Assembly: GCF_000375585.1 (NCBI RefSeq) | Contig: NZ_AQWP01000002.1 | Span: 496,001 to 560,000 of the forward strand | Source of the DNA: Sinorhizobium meliloti 4H41 | GTDB lineage: Bacteria; Pseudomonadota; Alphaproteobacteria; Rhizobiales; Rhizobiaceae | Direction: 5' to 3' | Length of the DNA: 64,000 nucleotides | In this document: one piece after another, positions 9,885 through 18,515 of the stretch | How positions within the stretch are numbered: position 1 is the first letter of the stretch | Layout: each line of letters opens with the position of its first letter | Notes under the pieces: model-generated | The model's database searches: none | What the model was told of the DNA's origin: nothing | Seen by the model: the letters and a program-made list of their open reading frames with translations, nothing else | Program-made: the position numbers and the translations under genes

Positions 9885-9909
9885 GGAACGGGGAACGTGG
9901 CGAAGCGTT
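9885..9909 (+). promoter_or_regulatory. Possible general-stress (RpoE2-type) promoter for the racemase gene
   Basis: GGAAC (9885-9889) and TT (9908-9909) are separated by 18 bases, matching the rhizobial RpoE2 consensus GGAAC-N18-TT, 34 bases before the start codon. The motif is short and may be chance. Confidence 0.3.
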
Positions 9910-9942
9910 CCCGACGGCCAAAGGGCAGCAGCAGGAACGACG

Positions 9943-10647
9943 ATGGAAATGCGGAAAATCGGCCTCATCGGCGGCATGAGCTTCGAAAGCTCGGCAGTCT
10001 ATTACCGCTTGGTCAACGAGGCCGTACGCAAACGACGTGGCAAATTACATTCGGCGGAAGTGCTTCTGCATTCCGTCGACTTCCAGCAGATCGTGGACCT
10101 GCAGAGAGCCGGCCATTGGGACGACGCCGCCCTGCTTCTCTCCGGTGTCGCCCGCGGGCTCGTCGCCGGCGGCGCGGACTGCATCCTGATCTGCAGCAAT
10201 ACCATGCACATCATTGCCGACGCGGTGCGTGCCTCGGTCGATGTCCCCTTGATCAACATCATCGACGAAACGGCACTGCGCCTGAAGGCCGCCGGCAGCC
10301 GCAAGCCCCTGTTGCTCGCCACACGCTACACGATGGAACACGGCTTCTATGCGGAGCGCATGAAGACACATGATATCGACCTGATGGTACCCGATGCCGA
10401 TGGCCGGACACTCACCCACAACGTGATCTTCGACGAGCTCTGCGCAGGCCAGGTGCTGAACGTTTCGCGCTCGGCAGTGATCGGGCTCGTCGAGAAAGCA
10501 AAGGCGGAGGGTGCGGACGCCGTCATTCTCGGCTGCACCGAAATCTGCCTGCTTCTCGATCCGGCCGAATTGCCGCTCCCAGGCTTCGATTCCACTGCCA
10601 TCCATGCGGAGGCGGCGGTCGAATTCTCGCTTGGCGACCGGCAGTAA
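9943..10647 (+). CDS. Aspartate/glutamate racemase family enzyme
   Basis: The frame opens at 9853, but the ATG at 9943 begins the conserved MRKIGLIGGMSFESSAVYY and is chosen, giving 234 residues. Both catalytic cysteines are present: ICSNTMH in the first half and LGCTEI in the second. The protein therefore fits a working two-base amino-acid racemase, unlike the racemase-fold gene at 4620-5279. It probably interconverts L- and D-aspartate or a related amino acid in the cytosol. It diverges from the Lrp-type regulator, with about 176 bp of shared promoter region. Confidence 0.86.
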   Translation: MEMRKIGLIGGMSFESSAVYYRLVNEAVRKRRGKLHSAEVLLHSVDFQQIVDLQRAGHWDDAALLLSGVARGLVAGGADCILICSNTMHIIADAVRASVDVPLINIIDETALRLKAAGSRKPLLLATRYTMEHGFYAERMKTHDIDLMVPDADGRTLTHNVIFDELCAGQVLNVSRSAVIGLVEKAKAEGADAVILGCTEICLLLDPAELPLPGFDSTAIHAEAAVEFSLGDRQ

Positions 10648-10752
10648 GCTGCTCTGCCTAAAGGCGCTGATTTAGCAGGCCCGCCGCAGCACCGAGAGCG
10701 ATACCGATCGCTATGAGCGTGGCGTTGCCATAGGCCTGTGGCGACAATCCGC

Positions 10753-11157
10753 CTATGGCGTGTCGTCGTACTCTGCCCGCGCCTGCCGGATAGCCTGGTG
10801 GTTCTCCAGCGACCAGTCGACGAAGACCCTTAGCACGACAAGAAACGAGCGCCCGAGATCCGTAAGGCTGTATTCCACGCTCGGGGGCTGCGTCGGGTAA
10901 ACGGTACGGCGCAGATAACCATCACGCTGCAGATCCCGTAGCGTCTGGGTCAGCATCCGCTGTGAAATGTCCGGGATGAGCCGCCTGAGCTGCGAGAAGC
11001 GCAAAGGACCGTCGGCGAGCGACAGAATCATCAGCGAGTTCCACTTACCGCCGATATTGTCCATCACGTCCCGCACCGGACAATTGTCGATGTCCATAGG
11101 CATGCCGCAGACGACTGCCACCCGCTTGCCCTTCAACGTGCCCGATGCCTTGGTCAT
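10753..11157 (-). CDS. HxlR-family transcriptional regulator (YtfH/QorR-like)
   Basis: The 134-residue MarR-like winged-helix protein has the HxlR hallmark Cys near residue 26 ([16 protein letters not shown]) and the recognition region [23 protein letters not shown]. Members of this family sense quinones or electrophiles through that Cys. It is divergent from a QorB/YtfG-like quinone reductase gene, the same pairing as ytfH-ytfG of enterobacteria. Regulation of that neighbour is the natural reading. Confidence 0.87.
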   Translation of the reverse strand: MTKASGTLKGKRVAVVCGMPMDIDNCPVRDVMDNIGGKWNSLMILSLADGPLRFSQLRRLIPDISQRMLTQTLRDLQRDGYLRRTVYPTQPPSVEYSLTDLGRSFLVVLRVFVDWSLENHQAIRQARAEYDDTP

Positions 11158-11321
11158 GGCGGTACCCTTTCCGTAACCACGGCAGAAAAAACTGCCTCCT
11201 TTACAGCTCTTAGCAGATCAAGGGATAAGAGCAACTCTCAAAAAGAGACCAGCTTTCGGGATGAGATCATGTGGACAGGACATGCTGAACGACGCGCTGG
11301 AGTGGAAACGAAAGGAAAATC

Positions 11322-12209
11322 ATGTCTGGAAGACTGCTCGTAACCGGCGCCGCCGGACAGTTCGGCAAACTCGTGCTCGATGCGCTCCTGGCCTCCGGCA
11401 AGACGAAGCCGGCCGATATTACCGCCACCAGCCGGGACATCGCCAAACTGGCGGACTACGCAGCGAAGGGCGTCGAGACCCGTGCCGCCGACTTCGACGA
11501 TCCGGCCTCGCTCGAGCGGGCCTTCGCCGGCGCCGACCGCATACTCATCATTTCGACGGATGTTCTCAACGAACCGGGCAAGCGTCTGAAGCAGCACCTT
11601 GCCGCCGTCGAAGCGGCCAGGAAGGCGGCGGTGAAGCACATCCTCTATACGTCGATGCCGCAGCCGGAAACCTCGGTGATCCCTTTCGCGTCCGATCATC
11701 TCGGCACCGAAGAAGCCATCAAGGCGACGGGAATTCCCTACACGATCCTGCGTAACGCCTGGTACATGGAAAACCTCCTCCTGTCGCTCCCGCACGCACT
11801 CGCGGCAGGACAATGGTTCTCCTCCGCCGGCGATGGCCGCATTTCCCACATCGGCCGCCGTGACCTTGCCGCGGCCGCCGCTTCCGCTCTACAGTCAAGC
11901 TCTACGGAAAGCCGCACTTACACCCTGACCGGACCGCAAGCCCTTACAACCGGCGAGATCGCCGCCCTTGTTGCCAAGGCCACCGGCAAGACGCTCGAGG
12001 TCGTCCACGTCTCTGACGAGGCATTGTCGGGCGGTCTCAAGAATGCGGGTCTCCCGGACTTCTTCGTCCCGATCCTCGTCTCCTTCGACGCCAATACCCG
12101 CAAAGGACATTTCGACATCGTGACCGACGACACCGCCGGGCTTACCGGAAGGCCCCCCATCGACCTCGCCTCCTTTCTGGAGGCGAATAAGTCGGCACTC
12201 GTCCACTGA
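11322..12209 (+). CDS. NmrA-like NAD(P)H:quinone oxidoreductase (QorB/YtfG type)
   Basis: The 295-residue atypical short-chain dehydrogenase has a Rossmann motif GAAGQFG (residues 9-15) and an acidic second strand (VETRAADFDDPASLE). The region HILYTSMPQPETSVIPFASDH resembles YtfG/QorB. The catalytic Tyr-x-x-x-Lys of classical SDRs is not obvious, as usual in the NmrA group. It probably reduces quinones with NADPH. An ATG with upstream AAAGGAAAA supports the start. It is probably induced by electrophiles via the divergent HxlR protein, and a strong terminator follows at 12225. Confidence 0.85.
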   Translation: MSGRLLVTGAAGQFGKLVLDALLASGKTKPADITATSRDIAKLADYAAKGVETRAADFDDPASLERAFAGADRILIISTDVLNEPGKRLKQHLAAVEAARKAAVKHILYTSMPQPETSVIPFASDHLGTEEAIKATGIPYTILRNAWYMENLLLSLPHALAAGQWFSSAGDGRISHIGRRDLAAAAASALQSSSTESRTYTLTGPQALTTGEIAALVAKATGKTLEVVHVSDEALSGGLKNAGLPDFFVPILVSFDANTRKGHFDIVTDDTAGLTGRPPIDLASFLEANKSALVH

Positions 12210-12224
12210 TCATGAGGAAGCGGC

Positions 12225-12251
12225 AGGCCCGGCAAACGACCGGGCCTTTTT
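12225..12251 (+). terminator. Rho-independent terminator after the quinone reductase gene
   Basis: AGGCCCGG (12225-12232) and CCGGGCCT (12240-12247) form an eight-base stem with a seven-base loop followed directly by TTTT. Confidence 0.85.
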
Positions 12252-12323
12252 AAAAGCGGGAGCAGAAGAATGCGCAGCTTTCCCTTCGGAATTCCGGTCC
12301 AATTCGAGGGTGGAGGTCGGTGT

Positions 12324-12746
12324 TCAGCGCAAGGCGGTCTCGCTCGAACTCTGCGGCGCGGACGCTGCGGCCCGGCGAGCTACCCTGCCCTCCTCGGCCT
12401 TGTAGAAATATTGGCTCGCCACCAACCAGCCCTTTAACGGCCTCAACGGCGGAATACAGGTCAGGAACATGAACGGCCCGGTGACCAGGAGATGGACCCA
12501 AAGGGGTGCGCTGTATTGTACCTCCAGCCACACGCCGAGAAACACGCTCGGCACGCAGGCAAAGCAGATCACGAAGAAAGCAGGACCGTCCGCGGGATCG
12601 GCGAAGGAATAGTCCAGGCCGCAGACTTCGCATCCTTGCCTGAGCTTCAGGAAGCCGTCGAACAAATGCCCCTGGCCGCAACGGGGGCAGCGACCTCGTA
12701 ATCCCGTATGCAGCGGCGACAGAGGCGGCCACTCATGATCCGACAT
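12324..12746 (-). CDS. DUF983 family membrane protein with zinc-ribbon-like N-terminus
   Basis: The 140-residue protein has two CxxC pairs (CPRCG and CEVCG, residues about 20-43) that form a likely zinc ribbon. Two hydrophobic helices follow (GPAFFVICFACVPSVFLGVW and the LWVHLLVTGPFMFL region). Family function is not established; homologues often sit near cytochrome oxidase genes, which is not the case here. It follows the MocR regulator gene in the same direction. The intervening 188 bp carries an inverted repeat resembling a MocR/GntR operator. Confidence 0.82.
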   Translation of the reverse strand: MSDHEWPPLSPLHTGLRGRCPRCGQGHLFDGFLKLRQGCEVCGLDYSFADPADGPAFFVICFACVPSVFLGVWLEVQYSAPLWVHLLVTGPFMFLTCIPPLRPLKGWLVASQYFYKAEEGRVARRAAASAPQSSSETALR

Positions 12747-12857
12747 CGTTCTTCCTTTCAGTCTTCTGCATGCCCCCGCAAACCCGCAAGCTTGGGAGAC
12801 GTTCCCGCCGACCAGGCACTAGCCGCTTCGTCGGCTCCCCAAAAGATGACATACAAA

Positions 12858-12883
12858 GCATACAAGAACAATAAATTGTATGC
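12858..12883. promoter_or_regulatory. Inverted repeat upstream of DUF983 gene, possible MocR operator
   Basis: GCATACAA (12858-12865) and TTGTATGC (12876-12883) form a perfect eight-base inverted repeat with a ten-base AT-rich spacer. A third ATACAA copy lies just left (12851-12856), giving a direct repeat. Similar CATACATTG-like sequence occurs upstream of the adjacent MocR gene. Confidence 0.55.
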
Positions 12884-12934
12884 ATACCGGGGCGCGGCAA
12901 TTCCACGCAGCACCTTCGCGCGGGAGTATCACCC

Positions 12935-14353
12935 TTAAACGATGAGGTTTCGGGCCGCCGGCGACTGAGCGAGGAGACCGGCGATGACCTCCAGGCTGTG
13001 CCGCAGTTCATCGCGTGTCCGCGCAGACCCCAGACCGAGCCGGACGGCTTCCGGTGGGTCGGAGATCGCGAAGGCATCGCTGGCGACGACGCCGATCCCG
13101 GCCGTTCGCAGCTGCGCCGTGAACTCGCCGCGGTTCCAGCGGGAGGGCAGCTTCAGCCAGAGATGAAATCCCTCGCGATCGGCGAGAAGATCGGCGTCCT
13201 CGAGGCTCTTGATCGCGATCTGCTGGCGCGCGCCGGCTTCCGTCCGGATCGCTCCCAGAACCGCTTGCGCCGTTCCTTCCTCCAGCCAGCGCGTGGCGAT
13301 GGCCGCCGAAAGCGGAGACGTCATGCCGACTGTCGCTCGGATCGCCCCTTCGAGGCGGACGGCCGCCGATCGATCGGGCGCGACGAGATAGGCGATGCGG
13401 AGCGCCGGCGAGAGGCACTTGGCAAGCCCTGCTATATGAAAGACGAGGTCCGGCGCGAGCGCGGCCAGTTGCGGAACGGGGTTCGCGGGCAATGCGCCAT
13501 AGGCGTCGTCCTCGATCACGGCCACGCCGTGACGGCGTGCAATCGCGACGATCGCCTCGCGGCGCTCGAGCGGAAGCGTCGCGGTCGTGGGATTGTGAAG
13601 GGTCGGATTGCAGTAAAGCGCCTTCGGCTTGTGCCGGGCGCACGCCTCCTCGAACGCGTCGGGCAATATCCCGTTTCGGTCGATCCGGACGCTCACGAGC
13701 TCGATACCCATATGCGCCGCCAGTGAGCGGAGGCCCGGATAGGTGAGCGCCTCGGCGCAGATCCTGTCGCCCTTCGTCGCCAGCACCCCGACGCTCGCAA
13801 GCAGAGCCCCTTGCGCTCCTGTACAGACGACCAAGCGATCGGCTCGAAGGTCGCCGAGCCGCGGCTTGAGCCAGGCTGCACCGGCAGCCCTGTCCCGCTC
13901 CGTGCCGCCGACGGGCTGGTAGCGCATCAGCAGTTCGGGATCACGTTGGTCGAGAGGCGCAACATCCATCCACATTCTCTCCGACAGGGCTGGGTCGTCG
14001 AAGAGCGGCGGCAGGTTCATGCTCATGTCGACGAGACCGCCCAGCAGGCCGCCCGCCAGGCCGCCCGATGAGGGACGTGCGGCGCTCCGGCGCCGAGCCG
14101 TGACGTAGGTACCCTGCCCCACCCGACCCTCGACCAAACCGCGCCGGCGCGCTTCGTTGTAGGCCCGGCTGACGGTTGTGAAGTCGATGCCGAGCGCGGC
14201 CGCCAGCGCGCGCTGCGGTGGCAGGCGCACTCCCCCCTTCAGTCGACCCGCCGCGATGTCCGCGGCGATCTCGTCGGCAATTGCGAGATACAGCGGTCCT
14301 CGCGCTTGGCCGAGCGCCGGCATCCAGGAAACCTCCACGCGATCCACGTCCAT
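12935..14353 (-). CDS. MocR-type regulator (GntR HTH fused to PLP aminotransferase fold)
   Basis: The 472-residue protein has an N-terminal GntR winged helix (LPPQRALAAALGIDFTTVSRAYNEARRRGLVEG, about residues 43-75). A large class I aminotransferase-like domain follows, with the PLP-type lysine in AGLAKCLSPALRIAYLV and the Asp of VIEDDAYG. Such proteins bind PLP and an amine or amino-acid ligand and act as regulators, not transaminases. It is followed in the same direction by the DUF983 gene. Upstream, around 14375-14395, there are CATACATTG/ATTGCATG-like motifs that may be its own operator. Confidence 0.88.
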   Translation of the reverse strand: MDVDRVEVSWMPALGQARGPLYLAIADEIAADIAAGRLKGGVRLPPQRALAAALGIDFTTVSRAYNEARRRGLVEGRVGQGTYVTARRRSAARPSSGGLAGGLLGGLVDMSMNLPPLFDDPALSERMWMDVAPLDQRDPELLMRYQPVGGTERDRAAGAAWLKPRLGDLRADRLVVCTGAQGALLASVGVLATKGDRICAEALTYPGLRSLAAHMGIELVSVRIDRNGILPDAFEEACARHKPKALYCNPTLHNPTTATLPLERREAIVAIARRHGVAVIEDDAYGALPANPVPQLAALAPDLVFHIAGLAKCLSPALRIAYLVAPDRSAAVRLEGAIRATVGMTSPLSAAIATRWLEEGTAQAVLGAIRTEAGARQQIAIKSLEDADLLADREGFHLWLKLPSRWNRGEFTAQLRTAGIGVVASDAFAISDPPEAVRLGLGSARTRDELRHSLEVIAGLLAQSPAARNLIV

Positions 14354-14460
14354 CGTAGCCTTTCGAGTCTTACAATGTATGGATATTGCATGGACGGAGT
14401 TTGGCGCGCAAGATCGTCCTGGTAGAGAGAGCTGGAGCGCGCGGCTTTCCGGCGATACGA

Positions 14461-16476
14461 CTAGCCGGGCCTGAGCCGGCGATTGGTGTCGCTCGGCATC
14501 AGATCCTTGAACATCCTCGGCACGATGGTCATCGCACCGTAAACGCTAAGGTGGTCGTCGTCGGAATACAGGGGAATGCCGTTCTTCTCGACAGCGCAGA
14601 CCGGATTACAGAGGAGCGGCACTGCACTGACGCGCTGTACGCCCGGGTCCTCGTCGGCAATGGCCAGGACCGAATTGGCCTTCGCACTGCGTGCATCTAC
14701 CGCCTGCCGCGTTGGCGGAGGCGGCAGGTGGGCGTCGATGAGGCGGTGCAGCCCCAACGCGTGCGGAACGGACCAGCCGATCTCCGGTATCCCATCCACG
14801 ATGACGACGCGCCGCCCGGTGTCGCGGATCTCCCGAACCGTCCTCAAAAACTCGCTCTTGAAAATCGCGTAGTTTCCGGCGGTGCCGTGGCTCGCCTCCT
14901 CGAAATCCAGACGGTCGAGGATTGCGGGGCGTCCCGTCTCGCCGGGATATCGTTTACCGTTCGCTGCGAGCGGCCAACGTGCGCTGAGGACGACGATCGG
15001 AAAATCATCGCTTTGTTCCAGCATCGCCATGATGGCCGCGTTGAAGGCGACGCAATCCCCGCTGTGTTTCTGATCCACCCGCTGCACGCCGAGGATCGGC
15101 GGGCATGCGCCCTTGAAGGCGACCGCGCCGCCTCGTTTCCGGCCGTCCATCAGGAAATCGAGGCCCGACAGAAGTGCCCCTGCATGGGAGTCACCCCATA
15201 GGAGCACGTCGTTCCTCCGATCCGAGGGCGAACTTGCTTCGCCTTCGATGCGGCACAGTCCGTCCTTAGGCAGCTTGCCGTCACACCGCCCGCGGCGCGC
15301 GTCGATATCGCGACTGCCAGCATAGGCAAGTCGGACATCCTGCGGAAGGCGTTCCGGAAAACCCTCCCGCAGGTCTACGACTGCTGAAACGACCGAGAGG
15401 ACGGCAGCGCCGGCGAGCGCGGAGGCGAAAATGCGTTGCCGCGAAATTCCAATCGGCGGCCGACGACGGAAGGGCCTTTCGACCAGACGCCAGCTCGCGA
15501 AGGCACAGGCGAAGGAAAGGCCTATCGCAAGCGAAGCCTGCGCGTAAGGAAGGTCCAGCGTACCGAGGGTCAAACGAAAATAAACGATGATCGGCCAGTG
15601 CCAAAGGTAGAGCGAATAGGAGACGAGGCCGATCGCCACCGGCACCGGACTGGACAGAATGCGCGCTACGGCCGTCTGCCGTTGCTCGCCCGACCAGAGC
15701 AACGCCAGGGCTCCGAAGCATGGCAGCGCGGCGGCAATGCCTGGAAATGGCGTCGCGGCGCTATAGAGCGCGACGGCGATGAAGATTGCCGCGATCCCCG
15801 ACAGCGCGATCGCCTCGACCAGATACGCGTTCCGGCAGGCCGGAAACACGCCGAGCGCCAGCAGCACACCGAGCCCAAGTTCCCAGGCCCGTGTCGGAGC
15901 AAAATAGAAACTCTCCTGCGGATAGGGACCCGTCGCCCAGACGGAAAGCAGGAAGGAGAAGATACAGAGACCGACAAGCGCACCGAGAACGGCCCTGCGC
16001 GGCCTCCCGTAGAGCCACCAGAGGAGCAGCGGCAGGACGATGTAGAACTGCTCTTCGACGGCCAGCGACCAGGTATGAAGCAGGGGTTCCAGATCCGCAC
16101 TCGGAGCGAAGTAGTCGGAAGTGGAGAACCAGAACCAGACGTTCGAGGCGAACATCATCGTCGCCAGTGCCGAACGCGCAAGGCCGACCAGCATGTCCGG
16201 CAGAAGGAGAAGCACACCGGCAGCAAGGCACGTCGCCACGACGACGAAAAGCGCCGGCAATATTCGGCGGGCACGCCGCTCGTAAAACGTAGCAAGCGAA
16301 AAGCGACCTTCGGCAAGATCCTTATGGAGTATTCCCGTGATCAGAAACCCCGATATCACGAAAAAGATATCGACGCCCACGAACCCGCCGGAAAAACCCG
16401 GAATGCCGGCATGATACAAAACTACCGGCAGGACCGCGATCGCTCGCAGCCCGTCAATATCCTTTCGGTACTCCAT
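14461..16476 (-). CDS. OafA/YrhL-type membrane acyltransferase with SGNH domain
   Basis: The 671-residue protein begins with the acyltransferase-3 signature (RKDIDGLRAIAVLPVVLYHAG) and has about ten membrane helices up to residue 360. The conserved RRARRILPAL loop is present. The C-terminal extracytoplasmic SGNH-hydrolase-like domain carries the catalytic-type LLWGDSHAGALL and a late DDDHLSVYGA. Proteins with this layout O-acetylate surface polysaccharide such as LPS O-antigen or exopolysaccharide. No polysaccharide genes flank it. The ATG at 16476 is the first in frame before an AT-rich region. Confidence 0.88.
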   Translation of the reverse strand: MEYRKDIDGLRAIAVLPVVLYHAGIPGFSGGFVGVDIFFVISGFLITGILHKDLAEGRFSLATFYERRARRILPALFVVVATCLAAGVLLLLPDMLVGLARSALATMMFASNVWFWFSTSDYFAPSADLEPLLHTWSLAVEEQFYIVLPLLLWWLYGRPRRAVLGALVGLCIFSFLLSVWATGPYPQESFYFAPTRAWELGLGVLLALGVFPACRNAYLVEAIALSGIAAIFIAVALYSAATPFPGIAAALPCFGALALLWSGEQRQTAVARILSSPVPVAIGLVSYSLYLWHWPIIVYFRLTLGTLDLPYAQASLAIGLSFACAFASWRLVERPFRRRPPIGISRQRIFASALAGAAVLSVVSAVVDLREGFPERLPQDVRLAYAGSRDIDARRGRCDGKLPKDGLCRIEGEASSPSDRRNDVLLWGDSHAGALLSGLDFLMDGRKRGGAVAFKGACPPILGVQRVDQKHSGDCVAFNAAIMAMLEQSDDFPIVVLSARWPLAANGKRYPGETGRPAILDRLDFEEASHGTAGNYAIFKSEFLRTVREIRDTGRRVVIVDGIPEIGWSVPHALGLHRLIDAHLPPPPTRQAVDARSAKANSVLAIADEDPGVQRVSAVPLLCNPVCAVEKNGIPLYSDDDHLSVYGAMTIVPRMFKDLMPSDTNRRLRPG

Positions 16477-16719
16477 CTGAGCAATCCTCGAGCACCTGCA
16501 ATAAATTTATTCGAAATAACTTGATCGATAACGCTGTAGTGTGACCTCTATAATACAAGTGAAGCCCGAACTGAACTCAATTGCGTTGATCCGCCGCTTT
16601 TTTTTGCCTCAGCTGCCCGCAGTCGGCGCGCGCAGCTTCACATCAAAAGAGGTAAGCGCGAAAATCCCTCGTCAAAGCGACACGCAACAAGAGGCGCGCC
16701 GAGCTACTAATCCGTCGCC

Positions 16720-17472
16720 CTAAGCCGTCTCGCCACAGGCGCGGCGGAAGCGTCGTACGGTCTCGGCCATTCCGTATTCGAGCGCATCGGCCGTCAGCCC
16801 ATGTCCGATCGAAACCTCGGCGAGTTCGGGAATGTGTTTGACGAGCAACGGCAGGTTGGCGACGGTCAGGTCGTGGCCGGCATTGACGGCCAGACCAAGG
16901 CCGATCGCGATCTCCGCGGTGCGGCCCAACTCGATCGCGATCCGCTCCGCCTTTTCCGGATCGTCGTAACAGCCGCCATAGGGTCCGGTATAGAGCTCTA
17001 TACGGTCGGCCCCGGTCTCCTTGGCAAGCTTCAGCGCCTCCGGGTCGGGAACGCCGTCGGCAAACAGCGAGACGCGGAAACCTCTCTTCTTCAGCCGCCC
17101 GACGACGTTGCCGAGCAGGTTATGGCTCTTGCGAAAATCCCAGCCATGATCAGAGGTTGCCTGTGCCGGATCGTCCGGCACCAATGTCACCTGCTCGGGT
17201 TCGTGCCGCTCGACCAGTTCGAGGAAAGCCTCGTTCGGAAAGCCCTCCATGTTGAATTCCGCAGCCGGAAACTCGTCGTCGATCAGGTCGCGGATCGGCT
17301 GGAGATCGGAAAAGCGGATATGCCGCTGGTCCGGGCGCGGGTGGACGGTCAGTCCGCTCGCTCCCGCCTGCAAGGCGGTGCGGCCGAGGCCGGTCACAGA
17401 CGGCCAGGGGAGATCGCGCCGGTTGCGCAGCATGGCAATGGCGTTGAGATTTACGGAGAGCTTTGCAGGCAT
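16720..17472 (-). CDS. pdxJ: Pyridoxine 5'-phosphate synthase
   Basis: The 250-residue TIM-barrel enzyme of the DXP-dependent vitamin B6 pathway condenses 1-deoxyxylulose 5-phosphate with 3-amino-2-oxopropyl phosphate. Signature segments are present: [13 protein letters not shown] at the N-terminus, [10 protein letters not shown], and GHGLTADAL near the C-terminus. The length is slightly above the E. coli enzyme (243). It is a lone minus-strand gene. The 243 bp between its stop and the acyltransferase start hold no gene I can see. Confidence 0.95.
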   Translation of the reverse strand: MPAKLSVNLNAIAMLRNRRDLPWPSVTGLGRTALQAGASGLTVHPRPDQRHIRFSDLQPIRDLIDDEFPAAEFNMEGFPNEAFLELVERHEPEQVTLVPDDPAQATSDHGWDFRKSHNLLGNVVGRLKKRGFRVSLFADGVPDPEALKLAKETGADRIELYTGPYGGCYDDPEKAERIAIELGRTAEIAIGLGLAVNAGHDLTVANLPLLVKHIPELAEVSIGHGLTADALEYGMAETVRRFRRACGETA

Positions 17473-17675
17473 ATCGGAACTTTCAGACGAAACGCCCCAA
17501 TTGAACGAGGGGCCGAATGATGGCTACGCTGCTGTTCTACCGCAGTTTTCAGGAAACCGAAATCGCTCTTTGCCCGCCCCATCACAGGACGCCTCTTTGA
17601 CAGCGATCAGATAGGTTGATATCAACGTTACCGCCGATGATTGATAGATGCCGCAGTAACCGGAGGAGAGTGATC

Positions 17676-18286
17676 ATGACGATGCAGACCACCGCTACGG
17701 AACTCGCAGCGCGCAACCGCGCCCGCTTTCCCAACGAAAGTCCCGACTACCGCCGGGCGCGTAACGCGCTTCTCGCCGAGGAGATCGAATTGAGGCGCCA
17801 CATCGAGCGGGTGTCTTCGGCGACAAGGATACCCTCATCATCTACAGCTATATGTTCGGGCCGCAGCGCGAAAGGCCCTGCCCTATGTGCACCTCCCTGA
17901 TGGCCGGCTGGGAGGGCAAGGTGCCCGATATCGAGCAGCGCGTGGCACTCGCCATGGTCGCCCGTTCGCCCGTGGAGAGACTGCTCGCCGCAAAGAAGGC
18001 CCGCGGCTGGACGCAATTGAAGGTTTACTCCGATAGCGACGGCGTCTTCACCCGAGACTATGTCAGTGCCGAGGATGAGGACGTTCCGGGCTATACCGTC
18101 TTCACGCGGAGAGACGGAAAGATCCGGCACTTCTGGAGTGCGGAGATCAGCGGCGAGATGGCCGATCCGGGTCAGGATCCGCGCGGCGCACCCGATCCCG
18201 ACCCGTTATGGACCCTGCTCGACACCACGCCAGAGGGACGAGGTGCCGACTGGTACCCGAAACTCGAATATAGCAGCGGCGAGTGA
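17676..18286 (+). pseudogene. DUF899 family gene with out-of-frame internal deletion
   Basis: The ATG at 17676 is preceded by GGAGGAG and starts MTMQTTATELAARNRARFPN, running to HIERV at codon 46. The frame then shifts: homologous sequence resumes two positions out of register at 17816 (FGDKDTLIIYSYMFGPQR) and continues intact to 18286 (ending KLEYSSGE). In intact DUF899 proteins (thioredoxin-like), several dozen residues lie between these two motifs. They are missing here, so the lesion is a deletion of roughly 100 bp plus frameshift. The downstream half keeps CPMCTSL and RDYVS motifs. Translation could restart only at the internal ATG at 17852. Confidence 0.75.
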
Positions 18287-18515
18287 TCGCGCCGTTTTAG
18301 GGGCCGTCGCCTGCCCGTCCATAGAGGACCCGTGCAGGCGACGGCCTTGCGCGCCCGCCAATCCACGCATTTCTGCTGCGGAGCCCGAACGCGGACTTTT
18401 TGACGCGCGGCCTGACAACCACCATCTTTGGGCCTAAGTTTCGAATCAGGCTAAGGTTGCTTATGTTCTAAAACAATTTTCCGGCATTGAGCCGCATCTT
18501 TTCTTGGAGCCATCG

